From assembly GCA_910574835.1 (NCBI GenBank), contig CAJTDE010000006.1, positions 1-64,000 on the forward strand: DNA of 64,000 bases, written 5' to 3'. How positions within the stretch are numbered: position 1 is the stretch's first letter; each line of letters starts with the position of its first letter. Under the pieces are notes generated by a model that ran no database searches, was not told where the DNA came from, and worked only from the letters and a program-made list of their open reading frames with translations. Both the position numbers and the translations under genes were made by a program. This document shows positions 42,820 through 51,117 of the stretch, piece after piece. Source of the DNA: Clostridia bacterium. Lineage in GTDB: Bacteria > Bacillota > Clostridia > Lachnospirales > Lachnospiraceae.

Positions 42820-43765
42820 GCTTAAGCAGGTAAAAAGTGTTGCAATTGCAGGCCATGTAAGACCGGACGGGGACTGTACGGGTTCCTGTCTGGCCGTGTA
42901 CGGCTATATCCGGGAGCATTTTCCCGATGTGGATGCGGACGTATATCTGGAGACGGTAAATCCGGCCTTTGACTGTTTACGGGGAATCGAAGATATCAAG
43001 ACGGACTACTTTGCAGACAGGCAGTACGATCTTTTTCTGTCCCTGGACGTGAGCGATAAGGAACGTCTGGGAGAGGCTCTGAAATATTTTGAGACGGCAG
43101 GTCGGACGGTCTGCATAGACCATCATATTACAAACAAGGGATTTGCGGAAGAAAACTGGGTGGAGCCGGAGGCAAGCTCTACCTCGGAGCTGGTATTCGA
43201 AGCTATGGAAGAAGAGCTGATTTCCAAAGAGACGGCCGAGGCTCTCTATATGGGCATTGTTCATGATACGGGCATTTTCCAGTATTCCAATACCTCGCCG
43301 AGAACGATGGAGATTGCCGGAAGGCTGATAGCGAAGGGAATCGAGTTTAACCGAATTATTGACGAGACCTTTTATCAGAAAACCTATGTACAGAATCAGG
43401 TGCTGGGCCGTGCGCTGATGGAGAGCATCCTTCTTCTGGACGGGAAAATTATAATGGGAAGAATGCGCCAGAAGGATATGGAATTTTACGGCGTGACCCA
43501 CAAGGATCTGGAGGGCATTGTCAATCAGCTTCGGGTGACAAAGGGCGTGGAGGTGGCTATATTCCTTCATGAGATAGGCAATCAGGAGTACAAAGCGAGC
43601 CTGCGATCCAACGGAAGGGTGGATGTAAGCGCCGTCTGCGCGTACTTCGGCGGGGGCGGACATGTGAAGGCGGCCGGCTGTACCATGCACGGAACCCTTC
43701 ATGATGTGGTCAACAATTTAACCTTACATATTGAACAGCAGCTATTGCAGGAAGAGCAGGCATAA
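42785..43765 (+). CDS. nrnA: DHH/DHHA1 phosphoesterase, NrnA-like
   Basis: Predicted oligoribonuclease and pAp phosphatase of 326 aa, usual after rbfA. The DHH domain has GHVRPDGDCTGS (DGDxxGS), SLDVSD, the name-giving DHH in CIDHHITNKG, and GIVHDTGIFQYSNTS. The DHHA1 domain ends with GGGGHVKAAG. It degrades short RNA fragments or cyclic-dinucleotide breakdown products in related Firmicutes. Three in-frame ATGs lie at 42785, 42794 and 42800; the last, with GAGGATGATGAGA upstream, is also plausible. The gene overlaps the end of rbfA by about 20-35 nt. Confidence 0.9.
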   Translation: MRMMRMIKLANELKQVKSVAIAGHVRPDGDCTGSCLAVYGYIREHFPDVDADVYLETVNPAFDCLRGIEDIKTDYFADRQYDLFLSLDVSDKERLGEALKYFETAGRTVCIDHHITNKGFAEENWVEPEASSTSELVFEAMEEELISKETAEALYMGIVHDTGIFQYSNTSPRTMEIAGRLIAKGIEFNRIIDETFYQKTYVQNQVLGRALMESILLLDGKIIMGRMRQKDMEFYGVTHKDLEGIVNQLRVTKGVEVAIFLHEIGNQEYKASLRSNGRVDVSAVCAYFGGGGHVKAAGCTMHGTLHDVVNNLTLHIEQQLLQEEQA

Positions 43766-43786
43766 AAGAGACAGGAAGGATTCGGA

Positions 43787-44680
43787 ATGAACGGGATTCT
43801 GAACATTTACAAGGAAGCGGGCTTTACCTCCCACGATGTGGTGGCAAAGCTCCGCGGAATTTTAAAACAGAAAAAAATCGGACATACAGGAACTCTCGAT
43901 CCCGATGCGGAGGGAGTTCTTCCTGTATGTATCGGAAATGCCACAAAGCTTTGCGGACTTCTCACGGAAAAGGAGAAAACCTACGAGGCCGTTCTCCTTC
44001 TGGGGCAGGAGACGGACACCCAGGATATTTCCGGAAAAATCTTAAGAATAGCCGAGATAACCGTAAGCCCGGAGGCTGTGAGGGAGGTTATCGGGAGCTT
44101 CCGGGGAAGCTATGAGCAGGTGCCGCCCATGTATTCCGCTTTGAAGGTAAACGGAAAAAAGCTTTATGAGCTGGCAAGAGAGGGAAAAGAGGTGGAGCGG
44201 AAGGCGAGAACCGTGTTTCTGCGGGAAATATCCGTTTCGGATATTCGGCTGCCGGAAGTCTCATTTGCCGTGACCTGCTCCAGCGGGACGTATATTCGGA
44301 CACTGTGCCGGGATATCGGGGAAAAGCTTGGCTGCGGAGGCTGTATGAAAAAGCTTCTGCGTACAAGGGTAGATCGGTTTGATATCAAGGGCAGTCTGCG
44401 TCTCTCACAGATAGAGGAAAAAATGGCAGCGGGCCGGATCGGAGACTGCCTGATTCCGGTGGACAGCATATTTGAGCAGTATCTTGAAGTGCGGATGAAA
44501 GAGGAAGGGGATCGGTTTGTTTACAACGGCAACTCTTTTACAGAAGGCTTAACCTGCCGTGGCAAAAAGACAGAAACAGCTAAGGGAGATCCGATTCGGG
44601 TATATGATTCCAAAGGCGGCTTTGTGGGGCTTTACAGGTATGAACGGGGGATGTTCCGGCCGGTGAAGATGTTTTTGTAA
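43787..44680 (+). CDS. truB: tRNA pseudouridine-55 synthase
   Basis: Makes pseudouridine 55 in the T loop of tRNAs. The 297-aa protein begins MNGILNIYKEAGFTSHDVV and has the catalytic Asp in GHTGTLDPDAEGVLPVCIG, then YEAVLLLGQETDTQD, QVPPMYSALKVNGKKLYELA and SSGTYIRTLCRDIGEKLG. The C-terminal part fits a PUA-like domain. ribF follows, as in most Firmicutes. Confidence 0.95.
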   Translation: MNGILNIYKEAGFTSHDVVAKLRGILKQKKIGHTGTLDPDAEGVLPVCIGNATKLCGLLTEKEKTYEAVLLLGQETDTQDISGKILRIAEITVSPEAVREVIGSFRGSYEQVPPMYSALKVNGKKLYELAREGKEVERKARTVFLREISVSDIRLPEVSFAVTCSSGTYIRTLCRDIGEKLGCGGCMKKLLRTRVDRFDIKGSLRLSQIEEKMAAGRIGDCLIPVDSIFEQYLEVRMKEEGDRFVYNGNSFTEGLTCRGKKTETAKGDPIRVYDSKGGFVGLYRYERGMFRPVKMFL

Positions 44681-44807
44681 GCATATGCCGTTTTGGAGTC
44701 TGCGCCGCTCTGAAAAATAGCGGGATGGAAAATGAAATCCGGAAGCTTGAATTTGTGTCTGAAAGGAATATGTGGACACGGCCGCTTAGGATATCAGGAG
44801 TCAATAT

Positions 44808-45707
44808 ATGAAGATAATAAAACATACAACAGAGTTTCAGACGGCGGAGGAAACGGCCGTTTCACTTGGCAAATTCGACGGTCTCCACCAAGGACACCGT
44901 CTTTTGGTAGATCGCATTTTAGATAAGAAGCAGGAAGGGCTTGCTTCTCTGATTTTCACCTTTGATTTTGGCGAGCGGCCTGCGCTGACTCTGCCTGAAG
45001 AGCGCAGAGAACTGCTGCGCCGCGCTCATGTGGATTACCTGGTGGAATGTCCCTTCGTTCCGGCGCTCTCCCACATGGAGCCGGAGGACTTTGTGCGGAA
45101 GATTTTGCTCGAACGCCTTCATGCAAAATATCTGGCCGTGGGGACGGATTTTCGTTTCGGTTATCAGCGAAGGGGGGATTACCATCTGCTGCAGGAGATG
45201 AGCAAAGCCGGCGGTTTTCAGGTAGATGTGGTGGAAAAAGCCTGCTGGCAGGGACGGGAAATCAGCAGTACCTATATCAGGGAAGAGCTGGAGCAGGGCC
45301 ATATGGAGCAGGTGAATCAGCTTTTGGGCTATGCTTACTCCGTAACGGGAGAGGTTCTCCACGGCCGGCAGATCGGGAGGACCTTGGGACTGCCCACGAC
45401 CAATCTGCTTCCCAAAGAACAGAAACTTCTGCCTCCGAACGGCGTCTATGCCACCCGGAGCGTGATTGCGGGAGAGGTTTTTGAGGGAATCACAAACATC
45501 GGCTATAAGCCGACCGTAGGCGGCGAAACCAGGAAGGGTGTGGAAACCTATCTCTTTGACTTGGATCGGAATCTGTATGGTGAAATTATTCAGGTACAAT
45601 TCTACGGCTACGAGCGCCCGGAGCGCAGGTTTTCCGGCCTGGAAGCCTTAAAAGCACAGATAGAATCCGACGTGGCCTGGGGGCGGGAATTTTTTTCCTT
45701 TTCATGA
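44808..45707 (+). CDS. ribF: Bifunctional riboflavin kinase/FAD synthetase
   Basis: Converts riboflavin to FMN and FMN to FAD. The N-terminal adenylyltransferase domain has SLGKFDGLHQGHRLLVDRIL and VGTDFRFGYQRRGDYHLL, then ISSTYIREELEQGHMEQVNQ. The C-terminal kinase domain has GEVLHGRQIGRTLGLPTTNL with PNGVYATR and ITNIGYKPTVGG. The length of 299 aa is normal. The gene starts 127 nt after truB; the ribosome binding site is weak (ATCAGGAG at 44797-44804). Confidence 0.94.
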   Translation: MKIIKHTTEFQTAEETAVSLGKFDGLHQGHRLLVDRILDKKQEGLASLIFTFDFGERPALTLPEERRELLRRAHVDYLVECPFVPALSHMEPEDFVRKILLERLHAKYLAVGTDFRFGYQRRGDYHLLQEMSKAGGFQVDVVEKACWQGREISSTYIREELEQGHMEQVNQLLGYAYSVTGEVLHGRQIGRTLGLPTTNLLPKEQKLLPPNGVYATRSVIAGEVFEGITNIGYKPTVGGETRKGVETYLFDLDRNLYGEIIQVQFYGYERPERRFSGLEALKAQIESDVAWGREFFSFS

Positions 45708-45717
45708 GAAACATATG

Positions 45718-45746
45718 TAGACAGGTAAGATGGTACATGCTATACT
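45718..45746 (+). promoter_or_regulatory. Promoter of the coiled-coil repeat gene
   Basis: TAGACA (45718-45723), 17 nt, TATACT (45741-45746), 43 nt before the ATG at 45790. Confidence 0.55.
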
Positions 45747-45789
45747 TGTTTTACCTTACATAAGGAATCATGGAGAAAGGAGGAGCATA

Positions 45790-46320
45790 ATGTCGGATAG
45801 TAAGAAATTGGATCTGATTTTGGCTGAGCTGCGGGGTGTGAAAGGCGACGTAGAGGGTCTAAAAGGTGACATGCAGGACATGAAGAGCGAAATGCAGGTT
45901 ATGAAGAGTGACATGCAGGACATGAAGAGCGAGATGCAGGTTATGAAGAGTGACATGCAGGACATGAAGAGCGAAATGCAGGTTATGAAGAGTGACATGC
46001 AGGACATGAAGAGCGAAATGCAGGTTATGAAGGGTGACATGCAGGACATGAAGAGCGAAATGCAGGACATGAAGAGTGACATAAAAGTCTTGAAGAATGA
46101 TGTGAAAAGGCTGGACGATAAGATTGCAGGAATAAATGTGCATCTTGAGACTGTAACGGACAGAAATATCACTTTTATAGCCGAAGGCCACTTGGATCTG
46201 AGCCGGAAGCTTGATGAAGCCTTAAAGTCTGAGCAGCTAAAGGAACTGTATTTCATTCGTACAAACATGATTGACGATGAAGTCCGCAAAATCAAAGAGC
46301 GCCTTGCCGAGACAGCATAA
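45790..46320 (+). CDS. Coiled-coil protein with 14-residue tandem repeats
   Basis: A 176-aa protein that is almost entirely helical. Residues 25-95 consist of five repeats of the 14-mer SDMQDMKSEMQVMK (two heptads each), preceded by DLILAELRGVKGDVEGLK. After the repeats come DIKVLKNDVKRLDDKIAGIN and a conserved tail (ETVTDRNITFIAEGHLDLSR). The heptads place Met and Leu at the core positions, so a long parallel coiled coil is likely. AGGAGG precedes the ATG. The tail resembles those of other short coiled-coil proteins annotated only as hypothetical. Confidence 0.75.
   Translation: MSDSKKLDLILAELRGVKGDVEGLKGDMQDMKSEMQVMKSDMQDMKSEMQVMKSDMQDMKSEMQVMKSDMQDMKSEMQVMKGDMQDMKSEMQDMKSDIKVLKNDVKRLDDKIAGINVHLETVTDRNITFIAEGHLDLSRKLDEALKSEQLKELYFIRTNMIDDEVRKIKERLAETA
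45866..46075 (+). repeat. 42-bp tandem repeats, five copies
   Basis: The unit starts with GTGACATGCAGGACATGAAG at 45866, 45908, 45950, 45992 and 46034, exactly 42 bp apart. A sixth start at 46076 diverges at once. The copies differ by only a few bases, so expansion is recent or maintained by recombination. Confidence 0.9.
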
Positions 46321-46369
46321 CAGCAGTGGGCGATATTACATATAGATAAAAGTTGAAGAAAACTGTGAG

Positions 46370-46403
46370 AAATCTCCTTGTGGAAATGCAGGGGGATTTT
46401 TTA
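46370..46403 (+). terminator. Terminator after the coiled-coil gene
   Basis: AAATCTCCTTG (46370-46380) pairs with CAGGGGGATTT (46389-46399) using two G-T pairs, followed by TTTATT. Confidence 0.65.
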
Positions 46404-46436
46404 TTCCTGTCAGGCGGAAGCTATTTCTCAAAACAC

Positions 46437-46465
46437 TTGACATATCTTAGGCTGACATATCTTAG
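46437..46465 (+). promoter_or_regulatory. Direct repeat upstream of the phosphate transporter gene
   Basis: TGACATATCTTAG occurs twice, at 46438-46450 and 46453-46465, 15 bp apart. The first copy overlaps a TTGACA (46437-46442). Such spaced direct repeats can be response-regulator sites; a phosphate-regulon role is a guess from the gene downstream. Confidence 0.45.
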
Positions 46466-46582
46466 CCGTACTTTCGGCAGAATCTACTTGCAGTATTTAT
46501 GAATTTATATTAAAGTATATATGAAGAAATTATGAAAATATTATGTATATGAAAAAATAAGAGGGATACAAAGGAGAAAGTG

Positions 46583-48202
46583 ATGGATTATTCAATCATT
46601 CTGGGACTGATTGGGGGCTTGGGCCTGTTTCTTTATGGAATGAAGCTGATGAGCGACGGTCTGGAAAAGGCGGCCGGCGCAAAGCTGAGGGGAATATTGG
46701 AGTTTTTTACTAAAAACCGTTTTGTCGGAATGTTAGTGGGTATTGTATTCTGTGCGGTGATCCAGTCCTCAAGCGCCACAACCGTAATGGTTGTCAGCTT
46801 TGTAAACTCCGGCCTGATGACTCTGTACCAGGCAGCCGGCGTGATCATGGGCGCCAACATCGGTACAACCATCACTTCGCAGCTCGTAGCCTTTAATCTC
46901 TCTGAGGTTGCCCCGGTATTCCTGATGGCCGGTGTGATCATGGTTATGTTCTGCAAAAAGCCCATGATCAAAAAGATTGGCGAGGTGGTTTTGGGGTTTG
47001 GCGTGCTGTTTATGGGACTGAGCGGAATGTCCGGCAGCATGTCCTCCCTTCATGATTCTCCGCTGATCGTGGACGCACTTGGCTCTCTGTCCAATCCCCT
47101 TTTGGCGGTTCTGATGGGATTTATTGTGACAGCCGTGGTTCAAAGCTCTTCCGTAACCGTCAGCATTGTTCTTTTGATGGCGCAGCAGGGCTTACTGGAG
47201 CTTGGCATCTGCTTCTATATCATCTTAGGCTGTAATATCGGCGCTTGTACCTCCGCGCTTCTGGCCGGCTTAAGCGGCAAGAAGGATGCAAAGAGGGCAT
47301 CGCTTATTCATTTCCTGTTTAATGTATTCGGAACTGTTTTGATGGTGATTGTCCTGGCCTTTGCCTCCGGATGGATGGAAGGCTTCTTTATGCAGATTTC
47401 CGGCGGAAATATCGGGCGCGCCGTGGCCAACGCCCATACCATTTTCAAGATCTTCCAGGTAATTGTGCTCTTCCCGCTGGCCGGCGTGATAGTGAAGCTG
47501 ACGTATCTGCTTGTGCCCGGCAACGAGAGCGACGACGAGAAGGACTTCGAGCTTGTCTACATCGGAGCCAAGAATGTATTTTCCCCGGCTACGGCAGTGG
47601 TAGAGGTGACAAAAGAGCTGGAGCGCATGGGACAGCTTGCCTATAACAATCTGAATCGAGCCATGAATGCCCTGATTACCCTGGACGAAGAGGATATTGA
47701 GGAGGTGTACCATGTGGAGGAAAATATCAACTTCCTCAATCATGCCATCACCGATTATCTTGTAAAAATCAATCAGTCCACGCTGCCGGTGGATGATGCC
47801 AAGAGCATCGGCGGACTCTTTCATGTGGTAAACGATATCGAGCGTATCGGCGATCATGCGGAAAACGTAGCCGATTCCGCCAAGCAGCGTATTGAGAAGA
47901 ACGTAGGCTTCAGCAAGGAGGCGCAGCATGAGCTGGGTGAGATGATGGAGCTTGTTAATAAGATTTTGCAGTACTCTCTGGATACATTTTCCCACAATAA
48001 CCGGGAACATGTGGAGGAGATCAGCCAGATTGAGAATCAGGTGGATGTTCTGGAGAAGCAGCTTCAGCAGTCGCATGTGGATCGTCTGACGAAAAATGAG
48101 TGTACGCCGGCGGCCGGTATGATTTTCTCGGATATCTGTTCCGGGTTGGAGCGTGTGGCGGACCATGCTACGAATATTGCATTTGCCATATTGGATGAAT
48201 AA
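46583..48202 (+). CDS. Na+/phosphate cotransporter with PhoU-like domain
   Basis: NptA/YjbB-type protein of 539 aa. The N-terminal half has two Na/Pi cotransporter II repeats with the paired motifs VIQSSSATTVMVVSFVNSGL and VVQSSSVTVSIVLLMAQQGL, plus GANIGTTITS and GCNIGACTSA, in about eight membrane segments. From residue 340 on there is a soluble PhoU-like helical domain (INFLNHAITDYLVKINQ, DIERIGDHAENVADSAK). It probably moves phosphate with sodium, and the PhoU part may sense phosphate state. AAGGAG fits the ATG at 46583 better than the GTG at 46580. Confidence 0.92.
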   Translation: MDYSIILGLIGGLGLFLYGMKLMSDGLEKAAGAKLRGILEFFTKNRFVGMLVGIVFCAVIQSSSATTVMVVSFVNSGLMTLYQAAGVIMGANIGTTITSQLVAFNLSEVAPVFLMAGVIMVMFCKKPMIKKIGEVVLGFGVLFMGLSGMSGSMSSLHDSPLIVDALGSLSNPLLAVLMGFIVTAVVQSSSVTVSIVLLMAQQGLLELGICFYIILGCNIGACTSALLAGLSGKKDAKRASLIHFLFNVFGTVLMVIVLAFASGWMEGFFMQISGGNIGRAVANAHTIFKIFQVIVLFPLAGVIVKLTYLLVPGNESDDEKDFELVYIGAKNVFSPATAVVEVTKELERMGQLAYNNLNRAMNALITLDEEDIEEVYHVEENINFLNHAITDYLVKINQSTLPVDDAKSIGGLFHVVNDIERIGDHAENVADSAKQRIEKNVGFSKEAQHELGEMMELVNKILQYSLDTFSHNNREHVEEISQIENQVDVLEKQLQQSHVDRLTKNECTPAAGMIFSDICSGLERVADHATNIAFAILDE

Positions 48203-48289
48203 GTGTGTTTAGCTTTTTACATATTTGATTATTATATCCTTGGAGGGTGTCTGAAAATCGTTTTTATGAAATTTTGAGGCACAAGCCGG

Positions 48290-48319
48290 GAAAGGAGCTG
48301 TTAAGGCTCCTTTCTTTTT
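48290..48319 (+). terminator. Terminator between the phosphate transporter and nuclease genes
   Basis: GAAAGGAGC (48290-48298) and GCTCCTTTC (48306-48314) form a 9-bp stem followed by TTTTT. It lies about 20 nt before the next start codon, so the nuclease gene must have a promoter that overlaps it or depend on read-through. Confidence 0.75.
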
Positions 48320-48340
48320 GGAAAGAGGAGAGGGATATTT

Positions 48341-48847
48341 ATGTTTTTGAGGCTTTTTTACTATTTGATTGCGGCGCCGCTGCTGTTGCTGCTGCGGATT
48401 TTCTTTTGGCCTTTTAAGATGCTTTTTCGCATTTTGAGATGGATTTTTCGGAAAACAGGGGAGTATCGTCGTTTTCGGAAAGCTGATTTTGATCGGATGG
48501 ATGGCTGGGAGTTTGAGGAGTATGTGGCGGAGCTTCTGGCCCGGAACGGTTTTGTTCATGTGGAGGTGACCCGGGGGAGCGGGGATCAGGGGGTGGATAT
48601 TCTGGCTCAGAGGGACGGGGTATCCTATGCGGTTCAGTGCAAGCATTATACCTCCAAAATTTCCAATAAGGCGGTTCAGGAGGCTTATGCAGGGGCCGAA
48701 TTTTACGGCTGCGAGGTTCCGGTGGTTCTCACTAACAGTTATTTTTTTCCCTCAGCGCTGGAGCTTGGGGACGAGATTGGGGTGGAACTATGGGATAGGG
48801 ATGAATTGAAACGCCTTGTCCGGGTGGCCGGAAAGAAGAAGCGGTGA
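48341..48847 (+). CDS. Membrane-anchored Mrr-like restriction endonuclease-fold protein
   Basis: A 168-aa protein. Residues 2-36 are hydrophobic and basic (LFYYLIAAPLLLLLRIFFWP), a membrane anchor. Residues 50-165 are an Mrr_cat nuclease domain with WEFEEYVAELLARNGF, the catalytic Asp in GDQGVDILAQ (about D86) and the Q-x-K of YAVQCKHY (about Q99, K101). Standalone, membrane-tethered Mrr-like proteins are known in many bacteria without a defined role. GAGGAGAGGG precedes the ATG. It could act on foreign or damaged DNA near the membrane. Confidence 0.8.
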   Translation: MFLRLFYYLIAAPLLLLLRIFFWPFKMLFRILRWIFRKTGEYRRFRKADFDRMDGWEFEEYVAELLARNGFVHVEVTRGSGDQGVDILAQRDGVSYAVQCKHYTSKISNKAVQEAYAGAEFYGCEVPVVLTNSYFFPSALELGDEIGVELWDRDELKRLVRVAGKKKR

Positions 48848-48884
48848 AGAAATGGAGCATACATAAATTCTGGCAAAAACGGGC

Positions 48885-48913
48885 TTGACAAATTTCGATA
48901 ATTTCGATATCAT
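48885..48913 (+). promoter_or_regulatory. Promoter of the NlpC/P60 gene
   Basis: TTGACA (48885-48890), 17 nt, TATCAT (48908-48913), 76 nt before the preferred ATG. Confidence 0.65.
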
Positions 48914-48988
48914 GTAATAGAAATTTAACAAATTTGTAATAAATCAAATAAGTAATATAAAAAAACCGGAACCGGGATGGAGGCATTT

Positions 48989-50017
48989 ATGTATAGAAGA
49001 GGAAAAGCGGCAGGAATGATATTGGGAGCGGTGCTGATGGCAGCTACCGGTATTCGTGCACAAGCCGCAGGTCTGGGAGAAAGCTTTAACGAAGGAATCG
49101 CAGCGAATTTTGATCAGACGAGCAATACGGAGGAGGAGACAAAGGCAACGGCGGAAGTAGTCTGGACAGGCACACCCCTGGAAGGCTATGTGAATATCGG
49201 AATTGCCAATGTGGAAGATAACCTGAATATCCGCTCTGAGGCGAATACGGAGAGCAAGCTCGTGGGAAAGCTTCGCAAGGATTCGGCCTGTGAAATCCTG
49301 GGAACGGAAGGGGAGTGGGCGCATATCACATCCGGTGAGGTGGAAGGCTATGTGAAGGCGGAATACCTGTATACCGGAGAGGAAGCTGTGAATCTGGCAT
49401 TTCAGCTGGGACAGACCGTAGCAAAGGTAGATGCGGATGCACTCTATGTTCGGATGGAGCCGAGTACGGAGGCGGACTTCTGGACGATGGTTCCTAAGGG
49501 CGAGGAATTGGCTGTTATAGAGGAGCAGGGCGAGTGGATTAAGGTGGATATTGACGGCGAGGAAGGCTATGTGGCTTCGGAGTTTGTGAATGTGACCAGC
49601 GAGCTTAACACGGCGCTTACGATTACGGAGGCTCTCTATGGCGAGGGCGTTACGGATGTGCGGATTTCCATTTGTGAGTTTGCAAAGCAGTATGTGGGGA
49701 ACCGTTATGTCTGGGGCGGTACCAGCTTGACGAAGGGGGCGGACTGTTCCGGGTTTACGATGGCTGTTTATCGGAACTTTGGAATTTCGCTGCCTCATTC
49801 TTCCAGGGCACAGGCCGGGTGTGGGACGAAGATTAGCGTGAGCGAGGCGAAGCCCGGGGATTTGATCTTCTATGGAAACGGACGGAGGATTAATCATGTG
49901 GCTATGTGCATCGGCAATGGACAGGTGGTGCATGCCAGCAATTCGCGGACGGGTATTATTATTTCGAATATGTATTACAGAAGTCCGGTGAGTGCGGCGC
50001 GGATTATTAATGATTAG
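48989..50017 (+). CDS. SH3-domain NlpC/P60 cell-wall hydrolase
   Basis: Secreted peptidoglycan endopeptidase of 342 aa. A signal peptide (GMILGAVLMAATGIRAQA) is followed by two bacterial SH3 domains (about 60-130, NLNIRSEANTESKLVGKLRK, and 140-205, ALYVRMEPSTEADFWTMVPK). The NlpC/P60 domain (about 225-342) has the catalytic Cys in GADCSGFTMAVYRNFG (C253) and the His in RRINHVAMCIGNGQVVHASN. The start at 48989 has GGAGG five nt upstream; an earlier ATG at 48977 contains that ribosome binding site. It would cut stem-peptide bonds in the cell wall. Confidence 0.92.
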   Translation: MYRRGKAAGMILGAVLMAATGIRAQAAGLGESFNEGIAANFDQTSNTEEETKATAEVVWTGTPLEGYVNIGIANVEDNLNIRSEANTESKLVGKLRKDSACEILGTEGEWAHITSGEVEGYVKAEYLYTGEEAVNLAFQLGQTVAKVDADALYVRMEPSTEADFWTMVPKGEELAVIEEQGEWIKVDIDGEEGYVASEFVNVTSELNTALTITEALYGEGVTDVRISICEFAKQYVGNRYVWGGTSLTKGADCSGFTMAVYRNFGISLPHSSRAQAGCGTKISVSEAKPGDLIFYGNGRRINHVAMCIGNGQVVHASNSRTGIIISNMYYRSPVSAARIIND

Positions 50018-50149
50018 GGTTTGGGAAGTAGAATATAGGGAAGAGCTGTACTTGGTAAGAGTATGGCTTTTCTTTTTGGCGTTGGGGAAAGTGCACAATT
50101 AGGGGAAAATAATTTGTGGTATTTGCATATAGATATAATTGATAAGGTA

Positions 50150-50158
50150 TGTTATAAT
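50150..50158 (+). promoter_or_regulatory. Extended -10 element before the antiterminator gene
   Basis: TGTTATAAT at 50150-50158 is an extended -10 box without a good -35. The 110-nt leader contains GGGGTATTTTTTTGCCC. A LicT-type antiterminator would be expected to act on a leader terminator, but no clear RAT sequence is recognised. Confidence 0.4.
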
Positions 50159-50271
50159 CTGTTACAGTCAAGGCGATATTCCTCGGAAGCGATACTTGCA
50201 TTTCAGTGTTAGAATGTATGTGCGCATATCCGGGGTATTTTTTTGCCCATTTTTCGGAAGGGAGATTTGCT

Positions 50272-51099
50272 TTGAACGTTTTTAAGAAGATTAATACGGG
50301 CGCTGCGTTTGCAGTGGATTCTAAAGGTAGAGAAGTGATTATTGTCGGGAAGGGGATTGGCTTTCCGAAGGTTCCTTACGAATTGACGGATCTTTCTTGC
50401 ATTGAACGAACTTTCTATGATGTGGATTCTAAGTATATTGCGCTGATTAGTGAACTGCCGCAGGAGATTCTTATGGCGAGTGCGGAGATTGTGGAGGAAG
50501 CGGAGGTGGAGTTGGGGTGCACATTGAATCCGAATCTGCCTTTTACGCTGGCGGATCATTTGAATTTTGCCATTGAGAGATTAAAAAATGGAATGGATTT
50601 GCTGAATCCCATTGCGTATGATGTTCGCCATTTGTATCCGAAAGAGGCAAAGATTGGTGATTATGCCCTGGAGATCCTGGAAAAGACCGCGAATGTAAAG
50701 CTGTCGGAGAGTGAAGCTGTTAATATCGCTCTGCATTTGATTAATGCGGAGGCGAATGTCGGGGATCTGCAGTTTGCTATGCGGATTATCAGGATTGCGG
50801 ATGAGGTTGTTAAAATTGTGGAGAGGCATCTTGATGTTGTTTTGGATAAAGAGAGCTACAATTATACGAGGTTTAATCTGCATTTGCGGTATCTGATTCA
50901 GCGGTTGTCGACGTCTGTGGAAGTAGAGGAGAGGGGTGTGGATTTATTAAGGAGTCTGGCCAAGGAGCATCCGGATGTTTATACATGTGCATTGAAAATA
51001 GCCCGTTACTTTGAGGGAACTTGGAAATGGATATGTAATGAGGAGGAGATCTTATATTTGATGCTTCATATTTTCCGTTTGCTTGAGAGAACAGAATAA
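50272..51099 (+). CDS. BglG/LicT-family transcription antiterminator
   Basis: A 275-aa RNA-binding antiterminator that allows expression of PTS genes. It has an N-terminal CAT RNA-binding domain (1-55, NVFKKINTGAAFAVDSKGRE), PRD1 (about 65-170) with DHLNFAIERL and RHLYPKEAKIGDYALEILEK, and PRD2 (about 170-275) with NLHLRYLIQRL and MLHIFRLLE, whose histidines are targets of PTS phosphorylation. The start is probably TTG at 50272 behind AAGGGAG; the frame runs back to 50206. The PTS permease gene follows after 18 nt and is the likely target. Confidence 0.9.
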   Translation: MNVFKKINTGAAFAVDSKGREVIIVGKGIGFPKVPYELTDLSCIERTFYDVDSKYIALISELPQEILMASAEIVEEAEVELGCTLNPNLPFTLADHLNFAIERLKNGMDLLNPIAYDVRHLYPKEAKIGDYALEILEKTANVKLSESEAVNIALHLINAEANVGDLQFAMRIIRIADEVVKIVERHLDVVLDKESYNYTRFNLHLRYLIQRLSTSVEVEERGVDLLRSLAKEHPDVYTCALKIARYFEGTWKWICNEEEILYLMLHIFRLLERTE

Positions 51100-51117
51100 A
51101 AGAAAGGGGTTGTCGGG

